From Clostridia bacterium (GTDB lineage: Bacteria > Bacillota > Clostridia > Christensenellales > Aristaeellaceae), in the NCBI GenBank assembly GCA_017471125.1, contig JAFUWR010000239.1:1-9678 (forward strand): 9,678 nt of DNA. The letters are read 5' to 3'. Under the pieces are notes generated by a model. It searched no databases, had not been told where the DNA came from, and worked only from the letters and a program-made list of their open reading frames with translations. A program made the translations under genes and the position numbers. Below are positions 1 to 5,817 of this stretch, piece by piece. Numbering within the stretch: position 1 is the stretch's first letter; every line of letters starts with the position of its first letter.

Positions 1-975
1 ACCGCCGTCCACCGGCAGCGCACCCTTCACCCGGGTGCCGCGCTTCGCCACGGGATAGCGGCGGTAGTTGGCGAAGCCGTGGTCCAGCATGCGGGCGGCG
101 ATGTCGAAGCGTTCGGCCCCGCTGTCCGCGCCCAGCACCACCGCCACCAGCCGCATGCCGCCCCGGGCAGCCGTGGCTGCCACGCAGTAGCCCGCCTCCT
201 TGGTGGAGCCGGTCTTGCCGCCGTCGCAGCCGTCGTAGAGCCGTATCAGCTTGTTGGTGTTGACCAACTGGGTCACCCGCCCGCCGCCGTGGTCGATGTC
301 GTCCATCCAGACCGTGGAGTAGTCGAAGTAGGCCGGGTGGGAGAACATCTGCCGCGCCATGATCGCCACGTCCCGGGCGGTGGTGCGCTGGCCCTCGGCG
401 GGCAGGCCCGTGCAGTTGACGAAATGGGTGTTGGCCATGCCCAGCGCGGCGGCGCGGGCGTTCATCTTCTCCACGCAGGCGTCCTCGGACCCGTACATCG
501 CCTCGGCCAGCGCCACCGCCGCGTCGTTGGCGGAGCCGACGATGGCGCACTCCAGCAGCGTGCCCACGTCCTGCCTCTCCCCCACGTCCAGCAGCGCCTG
601 GGAGCCGCCCATGCCCGCGGCAGCCTTCGAGACCGTCACCTCGTCCTCCGCGCGGAGCCGGCCCGCGTCCAGCATCTCCAGCGCCAGCAGCAGCGTCATC
701 ACCTTCGTCACCGACGCCACCGGGCGGGGCACGTCGGGGTTCATCTCGAAGATGACCTGCCCGCTGTCCTGCTCCACCAGCAGCGCCGCGGCGCAGTCCG
801 CCCTGACCGGCACCGCCGTCTCCAGCGGCCCGTCGGAGATCGGCGACAGCGCCTCCGGCGCGGCGGTGGGCGTCGGCTCCGGCGACGGGGCCAGGTCCAG
901 CTCGTCCTCCACATTGGCGCGGGCGGGCAGCGCGGTCATGAGAAATATCAGCAGCAGCGCGATGGCTTTGCGCAT
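1..975 (-). CDS. D-alanyl-D-alanine carboxypeptidase (peptidase S11, DacF/PBP5-like), 3' end outside window
   Basis: Removes the terminal D-Ala from peptidoglycan pentapeptides outside the membrane. I translated the minus strand from 975 to the window edge: 325 residues with no stop. Residues 1-20 are a signal peptide (MRK, hydrophobic AIALLLIFLMTAL, then ARA as an AxA cleavage site). Residues 21-60 are an acidic, Pro/Thr-rich linker. All three active-site motifs of the penicillin-binding fold are present in order: SVTK at 88-91 (nucleophile Ser88, Lys91), SAN at 148-150, and KTG at 254-256. The start is chosen because GGAGG lies 7 nt upstream; in-frame ATGs 18 nt and more upstream lack such spacing. 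The C-terminal part, where PBP5-type enzymes carry a beta-rich domain and a membrane anchor, is outside the window. It follows the terminator at 1030-1067 and so is probably a separate transcription unit; I see no convincing promoter. The family is certain; dacF versus another S11 paralogue is not. Confidence 0.95.
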   Translation of the reverse strand, partial: MRKAIALLLIFLMTALPARANVEDELDLAPSPEPTPTAAPEALSPISDGPLETAVPVRADCAAALLVEQDSGQVIFEMNPDVPRPVASVTKVMTLLLALEMLDAGRLRAEDEVTVSKAAAGMGGSQALLDVGERQDVGTLLECAIVGSANDAAVALAEAMYGSEDACVEKMNARAAALGMANTHFVNCTGLPAEGQRTTARDVAIMARQMFSHPAYFDYSTVWMDDIDHGGGRVTQLVNTNKLIRLYDGCDGGKTGSTKEAGYCVAATAARGGMRLVAVVLGADSGAERFDIAARMLDHGFANYRRYPVAKRGTRVKGALPVDGG

Positions 976-1029
976 GGGCGTCCCTCCGTTCATCCGTTGT
1001 CCTGTCTCCATATCATGCGCCCGAGGGCG

Positions 1030-1067
1030 AAAAAAGAACCCTTCCGAAGCGGAAAGGGTCCTTTTTT
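1030..1067 (-). terminator. Rho-independent terminator, possibly bidirectional
   Basis: Read on the minus strand, GGACCCTTTCCG pairs across a CTT loop with CGGAAGGGTTC (one bulged T and one G-U pair), followed by six T at 1035-1030. It lies about 170 bp beyond the last gene of the 1235-4208 operon and ahead of the carboxypeptidase gene, so it most likely separates those two units. A run of six T at 1062-1067 on the plus strand means it could also act in the other direction, though I see no plus-strand gene for it to end. Confidence 0.85.
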
Positions 1068-1071
1068 AAGT

Positions 1072-1236
1072 GTGGAGTGTGGAGAGTGGAGAGTGGAGTT
1101 GTGGATGAGATCCTTGCGGATCTCTTTTTATTCAAGCCCGTCAAGCGAGGTCTGAACGCGACACTGAAAACGAAATCAAACAAATCCGAAGGATTTGCAC
1201 CAGAACTCCTCACTCCACACTCCTCACTCCAAACTC
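1072..1236. repeat. Composite intergenic repeat bounded by inverted heptamer arrays
   Basis: The left end (1072-1099) is four tandem heptamers, GTGGAGT, GTGGAGA, GTGGAGA, GTGGAGT. The right end (1205-1232) is four heptamers of ACTCCNN type, ACTCCTC, ACTCCAC, ACTCCTC, ACTCCAA, plus a partial ACTC to 1236, so the two ends are inverted copies. Between them are two small perfect hairpins: GAGATCC/GGATCTC (1107-1124) and CAAATCC/GGATTTG (1181-1197, loop GAA). The right array runs into the TGA stop of the 87-residue gene at 1235-1237. I see no coding potential: the short open frames here are translations of the repeat. I recall similar arrays between genes of gut Clostridia, but cannot confirm copy number from this window. 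Confidence 0.75.
1107..1129 (+). terminator. Small terminator-like hairpin inside the repeat
   Basis: A perfect 7-bp stem (GAGATCC, loop TTGC, GGATCTC) is followed directly by TTTTT at 1125-1129 on the plus strand. It has the shape of a weak intrinsic terminator. No plus-strand gene precedes it, so its form may reflect the repeat family rather than a role here. Confidence 0.45.
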
Positions 1237-1498
1237 AACCGGGCAGGCCGCGCGACTGCCGGTCCATGTCCTCCACGACGATGTCGTAGATCTCGCCGAG
1301 GGTGGCGCAGTATTCCAGCACCTGCCAGGGCTCGTTGGTATGGAAGTGGATCTTGATGAGCTCGTCGTCGCCCACGGCCAGCAGGCAGTCGCCCTTGAAG
1401 TTGGCCTCGAAGTAGTCCCGGATGACGTCCTCGTCCAGGTTCTCGCCCTCGATCAGGAGCTGGGTATCGTAACGGTACTCGGTGTATTCGCCGCTCAT
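1235..1498 (-). CDS. Stand-alone FakA/YloV middle-domain protein (87 aa)
   Basis: The whole protein resembles the middle segment of the fatty-acid kinase subunit FakA (YloV), the stretch between its N-terminal Dak2 kinase domain and C-terminal domain. What shows it: GEN-LDED (about residues 18-23), GDDELIKIHFHTNEPWQVLEY (about 43-63), GEIYDIVVEDM (about 68-78) and a terminal DRQ, matching the FakA pattern of DD-LIK-H-HT--P--VL, GE and I-NM--Q. There is no ATP-binding Dak2 domain and no room for one, as the gene has its own start with AAAGGAG 9 nt upstream and the previous gene stops 18 nt away. Small proteins of this type are sometimes annotated as 'kinase to dihydroxyacetone kinase'. Last gene of the operon; its stop codon is inside the heptamer repeat. 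The function of the isolated domain is not known to me; catalysis alone is unlikely. Confidence 0.8.
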   Translation of the reverse strand: MSGEYTEYRYDTQLLIEGENLDEDVIRDYFEANFKGDCLLAVGDDELIKIHFHTNEPWQVLEYCATLGEIYDIVVEDMDRQSRGLPG

Positions 1499-1516
1499 GT
1501 CAATGTTCTCCTTTCG

Positions 1517-2296
1517 TCAAAGCAGGGGTATCATGTCGGACAGCCGTCCGAACTTGAGGTCGGGGATGGTCGTGGAGGCCGCGAGCATCGCCTCGGTGGT
1601 CTCGCCGGACATGACCAGTATGGACAGCATGCCGTTTTGCAGCCCGGTCTCGATGTCCGTGTAGAGTCGGTCGCCCACCATCGCCAGCTTGTCCGCCGTC
1701 AGGCCCGTGCGGCGCAGGGCCGCGTCCACGATGCCGGGGTTGGGCTTGCCCACCACCATATCCGGGCGTCGGCCCGTGGACGCCTCGATGAACGCCAGGA
1801 TCGCGCCGATGTCCGGCATGAAGCCCGTCTCGGTGGGACAGTTGAAGTCCGGGTGGGTGGCGACGAACGGAAGCCCCGCCCGCACCAGGTCGCAGGCCCG
1901 CCACATCTTCTGATAGTCCAGCGTGGTGTCGAAGCCCGCCACGACCACCTCCGGGCGCTCGGCGTCCACCGGGATCTTGGCCTCGCGGAACTCCTCAACG
2001 AGGTACTCGTTCCCCAGCACGAAGCAGCGCTTGCCGGGGAATCGGGCGTTGAGGATGGCGCAGGTGGCCTCGCCGGAGGTCAGTATGTGCCGCCGGTCGG
2101 TGTCCAGGCCCATGCGCCTGAGCCGCTCCACGTAGAACTGGGCGTTGTGGCTCGAGTTGTTGGTCAGGAACAGGTAGTCCCTGCCGGTGGCGAGCACTCT
2201 GTCAATGAATTCGAGGGAGCCGTCGATGGCCCTGTCGCCCAGGTAGAACGTGCCGTCCATGTCCAGCAGGAAGCATTTGATGTCGGATAGCGCCAT
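1517..2296 (-). CDS. HAD superfamily IIA hydrolase (NagD/AraL-like phosphatase), 259 aa
   Basis: A cytosolic Mg-dependent phosphatase of the NagD/AraL/p-nitrophenylphosphatase group, which act on sugar phosphates, nucleotides or small phosphoesters. Motif I is DMDGT, nucleophile Asp12 and acid/base Asp14. Motif II is LTNNSS with Thr45. The C2-type cap lies at about 75-180, including the family's THPD-NCPTE segment near 147-156. Motif III is VGKPNP with Lys184, and motif IV GDRLYTDI with Asp209 and Asp214. Every catalytic residue is present and 259 residues is normal for the family. The start lies 3 nt after the xpt stop, with a GAGGG Shine-Dalgarno inside the end of xpt, so the two are probably translationally coupled. 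The substrate cannot be read from sequence. Neighbours (purine salvage before, FakA-like domain after) allow a nucleotide or acyl-phosphate substrate, but that is guesswork. Confidence 0.92.
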   Translation of the reverse strand: MALSDIKCFLLDMDGTFYLGDRAIDGSLEFIDRVLATGRDYLFLTNNSSHNAQFYVERLRRMGLDTDRRHILTSGEATCAILNARFPGKRCFVLGNEYLVEEFREAKIPVDAERPEVVVAGFDTTLDYQKMWRACDLVRAGLPFVATHPDFNCPTETGFMPDIGAILAFIEASTGRRPDMVVGKPNPGIVDAALRRTGLTADKLAMVGDRLYTDIETGLQNGMLSILVMSGETTEAMLAASTTIPDLKFGRLSDMIPLL

Positions 2297-2299
2297 GGG

Positions 2300-2872
2300 T
2301 CAGCCCTCGAACTCGATCAGGTTTTCGCCCATGCGGCTGACGGGGGCCAGCGCCTCCACCCGGTAGCCCGCCGCGCGCAGCTTGGCCATGCCGGGCTGGA
2401 ACGCCTTGGCGATCACCGCGCCGACGCCGCTCACCTTCGCGCCCGCCTTCTCCAGCAGCGCGATGCCGCCGAAGGCCGCCTCGCCGTTGGCCAGGAAGTC
2501 GTCGATCAGCAGCACGTTGTCGCCGGGGGCGACGAACTGAGTCTTGAGGGTCAGCAGGTAGGGCGCGTTCTTGGTGAACGAAAAGACCTCCGTCTGGATG
2601 ATGCCTTCGGACAATATGCTCGAGACGGACTTCTTCATGATGACCATCGGCAGGTCCATCGCCAGCGCCGTCATGGCCGCCGGGGCGATGCCCGAGGACT
2701 CGATGGTGGCGATCCGGGTGATGCCCGCGTCGGCGAACCGCCGGGCGAACTCCTCGCCCACCGCCTTCATCAGCTTCACGTCCACCTGATGGTTCAGGAA
2801 GCAGTCCACCAGCAGCACGTGATCGTTCAGCGCGCGGCCCTCCGCGAGTATCTTTTGCTTCAACAGCTCCAT
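2300..2872 (-). CDS. xpt: Xanthine phosphoribosyltransferase
   Basis: Converts xanthine and PRPP to XMP in the cytosol (purine salvage). From Met at 2872 the protein has 190 residues, the usual Xpt length. It follows B. subtilis Xpt closely: a start like MELLKQKILAEG, VDCFLNHQVD near 22-31, TIESSGIAP near 56-64, the PRPP-binding loop VLLIDDFLANGEAA near 114-127, and AKAFQPG near 154-160. The start at 2872 is preferred over an in-frame ATG further upstream (2914), which would add 14 residues inside the preceding gene; AAAGGA lies 9 nt before the chosen ATG. The upstream gene stops only 4 nt away, and the HAD phosphatase starts 3 nt after this stop. In Bacillus xpt heads a purine-riboswitch operon with the permease pbuX; here it is an internal operon gene and neither pbuX nor a riboswitch is visible. 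Confidence 0.95.
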   Translation of the reverse strand: MELLKQKILAEGRALNDHVLLVDCFLNHQVDVKLMKAVGEEFARRFADAGITRIATIESSGIAPAAMTALAMDLPMVIMKKSVSSILSEGIIQTEVFSFTKNAPYLLTLKTQFVAPGDNVLLIDDFLANGEAAFGGIALLEKAGAKVSGVGAVIAKAFQPGMAKLRAAGYRVEALAPVSRMGENLIEFEG

Positions 2873-2876
2873 GTCG

Positions 2877-4208
2877 TCATGTCCTTTCTGATTTCTCGTC
2901 ATCCTTCGACACATCGGGATCGAGCTTCTCGACGACGGCCCACTCCACGCGGCGGTCGGCGATCTTCTCGACGCTGATGCGCAGGCCGAAGCACTCCACC
3001 ACGGGGTGCTGGCCGTCAGCGGGGATCTCGGTCAGGCGGCTGAAGATCAGCCCGCCCAGGGTGTCGAACTCCTCGTCGGTGGGCAGGTCGATGTTGAGCG
3101 CCTCGGCCACGGTCTCAAGCTCCGCCGCGCCGGACACCCGCCACTTGCCCTCGCCCAGGGGCTGGATGTCCTCGTCCTCCTTGGGGTCGAACTCGTCGTA
3201 GATGTTGCCGACGATCTCCTCCAGCAGGTCCTCGAGCGTGATGAGCCCGCTGGTGCCGCCGTACTCGTCCACCACGATGGCGATGTGCTGCTTGCGGGAC
3301 TGCATCTCCTTGAACAGCACGTCCGTGCGCACCGACTCCGGCACGAAGTGGGCCGGGCGGATGAGCCTGCGCAGCGGCGTGTGACGGCCCTCGCAGTAGT
3401 CCAGCAGGAAGTCGCGGGTGAACAGTATGCCCAGCACGTTGTCCAGCGAATCCTCGTACACCGGGAACCGGGAGCGGCCGCTCTGCCGGATGATGTCCAT
3501 GATCTCCTCGGCGGTGGATTCGATGTCGATGGCGGTGATGTCCTTGCGGTGGATCATGCAGTCCGAGGCGTCCATGTTGTTGAACTCGAAGATGTTCTCG
3601 ATCATCTCCTTCTCGTCCGACTCGATGGCGCCCTTCTCCTCGCCGATGTCCACCATCTGGAGGATGTCCTCCTCCGTCACCAGCTCGCCGGAATCCGCGC
3701 CGGTCAGGTGGAAGGGCTTGAGCAGCCCGCGGCCCAGGGCGGCGGCGGTCAGCGTGATCGGAGAGAGGAGGATGAGCGTCCACTCCGCCACAGGTGCGAC
3801 CTTGTCGAACAGCTTCTGCCGCCCGTGGGCCGCGATGTGGCCGGGGACGACGCCCGCAAGCGTCAGCGCCAGCGCCAGGAACACGATCAGCAGCAGCGCC
3901 GCCATCCACGCGGGATGGGTGGGCATCAGCCTGGCCGTGGCCTTCCCGCCCAGCCAAAGGTACGCCGCCGTCCAGTCGCCCGCGATCAGCGCCGCCCAGG
4001 CCATGTGGAACTGGCTGAACTGCGGGGACGGCTTCTCCGAGCGCTCGATCAGCCGCACGGCGCGGCGGGCTCGGGGCGATTCGCCCTCCGCGAGCCGCCG
4101 AAGCTCGCCCTCGTCCAGATACGGGATCGCCGCCGCCGCCATACGCACGATGGCCGCCAGCAGCGTCAGCGCCACAACGATGATAATGGGACCGAATGGG
4201 TCGTCCAT
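2877..4208 (-). CDS. Hemolysin-family CNNM/CBS/CorC_HlyC membrane protein with a divergent membrane core
   Basis: First gene of the operon, 443 residues. Order of parts: hydrophobic helix 7-29; an amphipathic section with a short hydrophobic stretch at 68-86; strong membrane segments at about 99-126 and 139-165; a CBS pair at about 213-335, ending in the hallmark VDEYGGTSGLITLEDLLEEIVG (about 313-334); an acidic linker; and a CorC_HlyC domain at about 345-427. Relatives export Mg2+ or adjust divalent-cation homeostasis, with the cytosolic CBS pair sensing ATP-Mg. The CBS and CorC parts are textbook, but the membrane part is odd: the usual FFSAAETAL signature reads VRMAAAAIP (about 21-29) and the usual GE-x-PK reads AGVVPG (about 118-123), so both signature glutamates are missing. 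Mg2+ transport should not be assumed. The ATG at 4208 follows a G-rich AGGGGG about 10 nt upstream; no in-frame alternative lies just before it. Confidence 0.88.
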   Translation of the reverse strand: MDDPFGPIIIVVALTLLAAIVRMAAAAIPYLDEGELRRLAEGESPRARRAVRLIERSEKPSPQFSQFHMAWAALIAGDWTAAYLWLGGKATARLMPTHPAWMAALLLIVFLALALTLAGVVPGHIAAHGRQKLFDKVAPVAEWTLILLSPITLTAAALGRGLLKPFHLTGADSGELVTEEDILQMVDIGEEKGAIESDEKEMIENIFEFNNMDASDCMIHRKDITAIDIESTAEEIMDIIRQSGRSRFPVYEDSLDNVLGILFTRDFLLDYCEGRHTPLRRLIRPAHFVPESVRTDVLFKEMQSRKQHIAIVVDEYGGTSGLITLEDLLEEIVGNIYDEFDPKEDEDIQPLGEGKWRVSGAAELETVAEALNIDLPTDEEFDTLGGLIFSRLTEIPADGQHPVVECFGLRISVEKIADRRVEWAVVEKLDPDVSKDDEKSERT

Positions 4209-4230
4209 TGGGACACAAACCCCCTTTATT

Positions 4231-4265
4231 GAATGGGAAATGGGGAATTGGGAATGGGAAATGAA
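4231..4265. repeat. Second heptamer array (GAATGGG type)
   Basis: Tandem seven-base units GAATGGG, AAATGGG, GAATTGG, GAATGGG and a decayed AAATGAA lie between the start of the CNNM-type gene and its promoter, so they are within its 5' UTR. The sequence differs from the 1072-1236 array, but the unit length and G-rich style are the same. Confidence 0.7.
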
Positions 4266-4272
4266 ATTGCTC

Positions 4273-4330
4273 CCATTACCTATATCATCAGATTATAGCA
4301 TATCCCTGTTATAAATGGTATGGGTAATGG
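4273..4330. repeat. Imperfect inverted repeat in the divergent spacer
   Basis: CCATTACC at 4273-4280 is matched by GGTAATGG at 4323-4330, with partial pairing on both sides. The left arm is also complementary to the GAATGGG units next to it. The leftward extended -10 element lies between the arms. It probably belongs to the same repeat element as the heptamer array. Confidence 0.55.
4292..4300 (-). promoter_or_regulatory. Extended -10 promoter for the four-gene operon
   Basis: On the minus strand ATGCTATAAT places a perfect TATAAT at 4297-4292 behind a TGN extension. No good -35 box is found at 16-18 bp. An extended -10 can compensate. Transcription would start near 4285 and give a 5' UTR of roughly 75 nt that includes the heptamer array. 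Confidence 0.6.
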
Positions 4331-4348
4331 AAATTTTATGTGGGAAGA

Positions 4349-4377
4349 TTGTAACGATTAATAGATGATGCTATAAT
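4349..4377 (+). promoter_or_regulatory. SigA-type promoter for cca
   Basis: TTGTAA at 4349-4354, a 17-bp spacer, and TATAAT at 4372-4377 preceded by TGC (extended -10). Predicted start near 4384, giving a 5' UTR of about 67 nt that begins just before the hairpin at 4394-4413. Confidence 0.8.
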
Positions 4378-4393
4378 TGATATGATGACGTAG

Positions 4394-4413
4394 GGGCGCT
4401 GCCCCCAGCGCCC
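4394..4413 (+). repeat. GC-rich hairpin in the cca 5' UTR (TAGGGGCG-type repeat)
   Basis: GGGCGCTG and CAGCGCCC form a perfect 8-bp stem around a CCCC loop, inside the pattern GTAGGGGCG...CGCCCGC. There is no T-run after it, so it is not an intrinsic terminator. I recall hairpins framed by GTAGGGGCG and CGCCCGC scattered between genes of Clostridia, so this is likely a dispersed repeat that landed between promoter and ribosome site. Confidence 0.65.
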
Positions 4414-4450
4414 GCGTTCCATCATTCCCCATTGTCAAAGGCGGTGCAGC

Positions 4451-5809
4451 ATGAACACATATGAACAGGACCTGGCGCTGTCCCGGGAGATCGCGCGGCG
4501 CGTGGCGGATGCCGGCGGGCGGGCGATGTACGTGGGCGGCATGGTGCGGGACAGCCTGACGGGCACGCCGTGCAAGGACATCGACCTGGAGGTCTACGGG
4601 CTGACGCCCACGGCGCTTCGGGACGTGCTGGCCGGGCTGGGCGAGGTGTCGGCCTACGGGGCCAGCTTCGGCGTGTACGGGCTTCGGCACAGCGCCATCG
4701 ACATCGCCATGCCCCGCCGGGAGCGCTGCGTGGGCATCAAGCACACGGACTTCGAGGTGTCCGTGGACCCGGACATGTCCTTCGAGGACGCCACCCGCCG
4801 CCGGGACCTGACCATCAACGCCATGATGCGGGACGCGCTGACCGGGGATCTGATCGACCTGTGGGGCGGGCAGCGGGACCTGGCCGACCGGGTCGTCCGC
4901 CACGTCAGCGACGAGACCTTCCCCGAGGACGCCCTGCGGGTGTTCCGCGCCGCCCAGTTCGCCGCCCGCCTCGAGAGCACGGTCGCGCCGGAGACGATGG
5001 CGCTGTGCAGGCGCATGGACGTGTCTGACATCTCCCACGAGCGGGTGTTCGACGAGCTGTGCAAGGCGCTCTTGAAGGCGAAGAAGCCGTCCGTGTTCTT
5101 CCGCGTATTGCTGGAGATGGACCATCTGAAGGAGTTCTTCCCGGAGCTCCAAGCCTGCGCGGGCGTCCGGCAGAACCCCGTCTACCACCCCGAGGGCGAC
5201 GTGTTCGAGCACACCCTGCTGGTGCTGGACAGCGCCGCGGCGCTGCGGGAGCGCGCCCAGTGGCCGCTGGCGTTCATGCTGTCGGCGCTCTTTCACGACC
5301 TGGGCAAGGCCGTGGCCACCCAGGTCCAGCCCGACGGAAAGATCACCGCCTACGGCCACGAGGTCCAGGGCCTGCCCCTGTGCGAGGCGGCGCTGCGGCG
5401 GCTGACCTCCCAGGCGAAGCTCATCGAGTACGTCAAGAACATGATGTGGCTGCACATGCGGCCCAACATGCTGGCCGCGGCCCGGTCCAAAAAGAAGAAG
5501 ACCCGGCAGCTCTTCGACCTGTCCGTCTGCCCCGAGGACCTGATATTGCTGTCCCGGGCCGACGCCACCGGCAAGCTGGACGCGCCCTACGACGAGGCGA
5601 ACGAGGCCTTCCTCCGGGAGCGCCTCGACGACTACCGCGAGGTGATGAAGCGCCCCATGGTCACCGGCCGCGACCTCATCGACGCCGGGCTCAGGCCCGG
5701 CCCTGCGTTCTCAAAGCGCCTCGCCCGCGCGCGGGAGCTCCACTTCGCCGGGCTGGAAAAGGAGCGGGCGCTCAAGCAGGTGCTGGCCGAGGCGCGGCAC
5801 GGGGAATAA
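4451..5809 (+). CDS. cca: CCA tRNA nucleotidyltransferase with HD domain
   Basis: Adds or repairs the 3'-terminal CCA of tRNAs from CTP and ATP in the cytosol. The 452-residue protein has the class II nucleotidyltransferase head: GGMVRD at 29-34, the metal-binding DID at 43-45, RRDLTINAM at 117-125 and EDALRVFRAAQFAARL at about 159-174, the nucleotide-selecting region. An HD domain follows, with His254, the HD pair His282-Asp283 (LFHDLGK) and a later Asp in RADATGK (about 370-375). HD-bearing relatives such as E. coli Cca have phosphodiesterase/phosphatase activity, so a repair role is possible. The ATG at 4451 has only a weak ribosome site (AAAGGCGG), but no better start is seen and the conserved head begins soon after. 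It has its own promoter at 4349-4377. Its stop lies 8 bp from the stop of the convergent ATPase gene, with no terminator in the gap. Confidence 0.93.
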   Translation: MNTYEQDLALSREIARRVADAGGRAMYVGGMVRDSLTGTPCKDIDLEVYGLTPTALRDVLAGLGEVSAYGASFGVYGLRHSAIDIAMPRRERCVGIKHTDFEVSVDPDMSFEDATRRRDLTINAMMRDALTGDLIDLWGGQRDLADRVVRHVSDETFPEDALRVFRAAQFAARLESTVAPETMALCRRMDVSDISHERVFDELCKALLKAKKPSVFFRVLLEMDHLKEFFPELQACAGVRQNPVYHPEGDVFEHTLLVLDSAAALRERAQWPLAFMLSALFHDLGKAVATQVQPDGKITAYGHEVQGLPLCEAALRRLTSQAKLIEYVKNMMWLHMRPNMLAAARSKKKKTRQLFDLSVCPEDLILLSRADATGKLDAPYDEANEAFLRERLDDYREVMKRPMVTGRDLIDAGLRPGPAFSKRLARARELHFAGLEKERALKQVLAEARHGE

Positions 5810-5817
5810 CACCGCGT

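Noticed and set aside
79..1155. Long plus-strand frames opposite the carboxypeptidase
   Set aside because: Shadow of a gene with complete S11 motifs; the frame runs through the terminator and repeat.
1013..1289. Short frames of 66-70 codons in the intergenic repeat
   Set aside because: They are translations of heptamers and hairpins (for example TPHSSLQT), a common false gene call in such repeats.
3006..4314. Two overlapping plus-strand frames of 298-408 codons opposite the CNNM-type gene
   Set aside because: Antisense shadows of low-complexity composition; the real gene has CBS and CorC domains on the minus strand.
4358..5455. 365-codon minus-strand frame opposite cca
   Set aside because: Shadow of a gene with all class II nucleotidyltransferase motifs, rich in His/Gln/Val/Gly, with no ribosome site.
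5724..5735. Palindrome CCCGCGCGCGGG near the 3' end of cca, considered as part of a terminator
   Set aside because: It is inside the coding sequence, 70 bp before the stop, with no T-run; GC-rich codons explain it.
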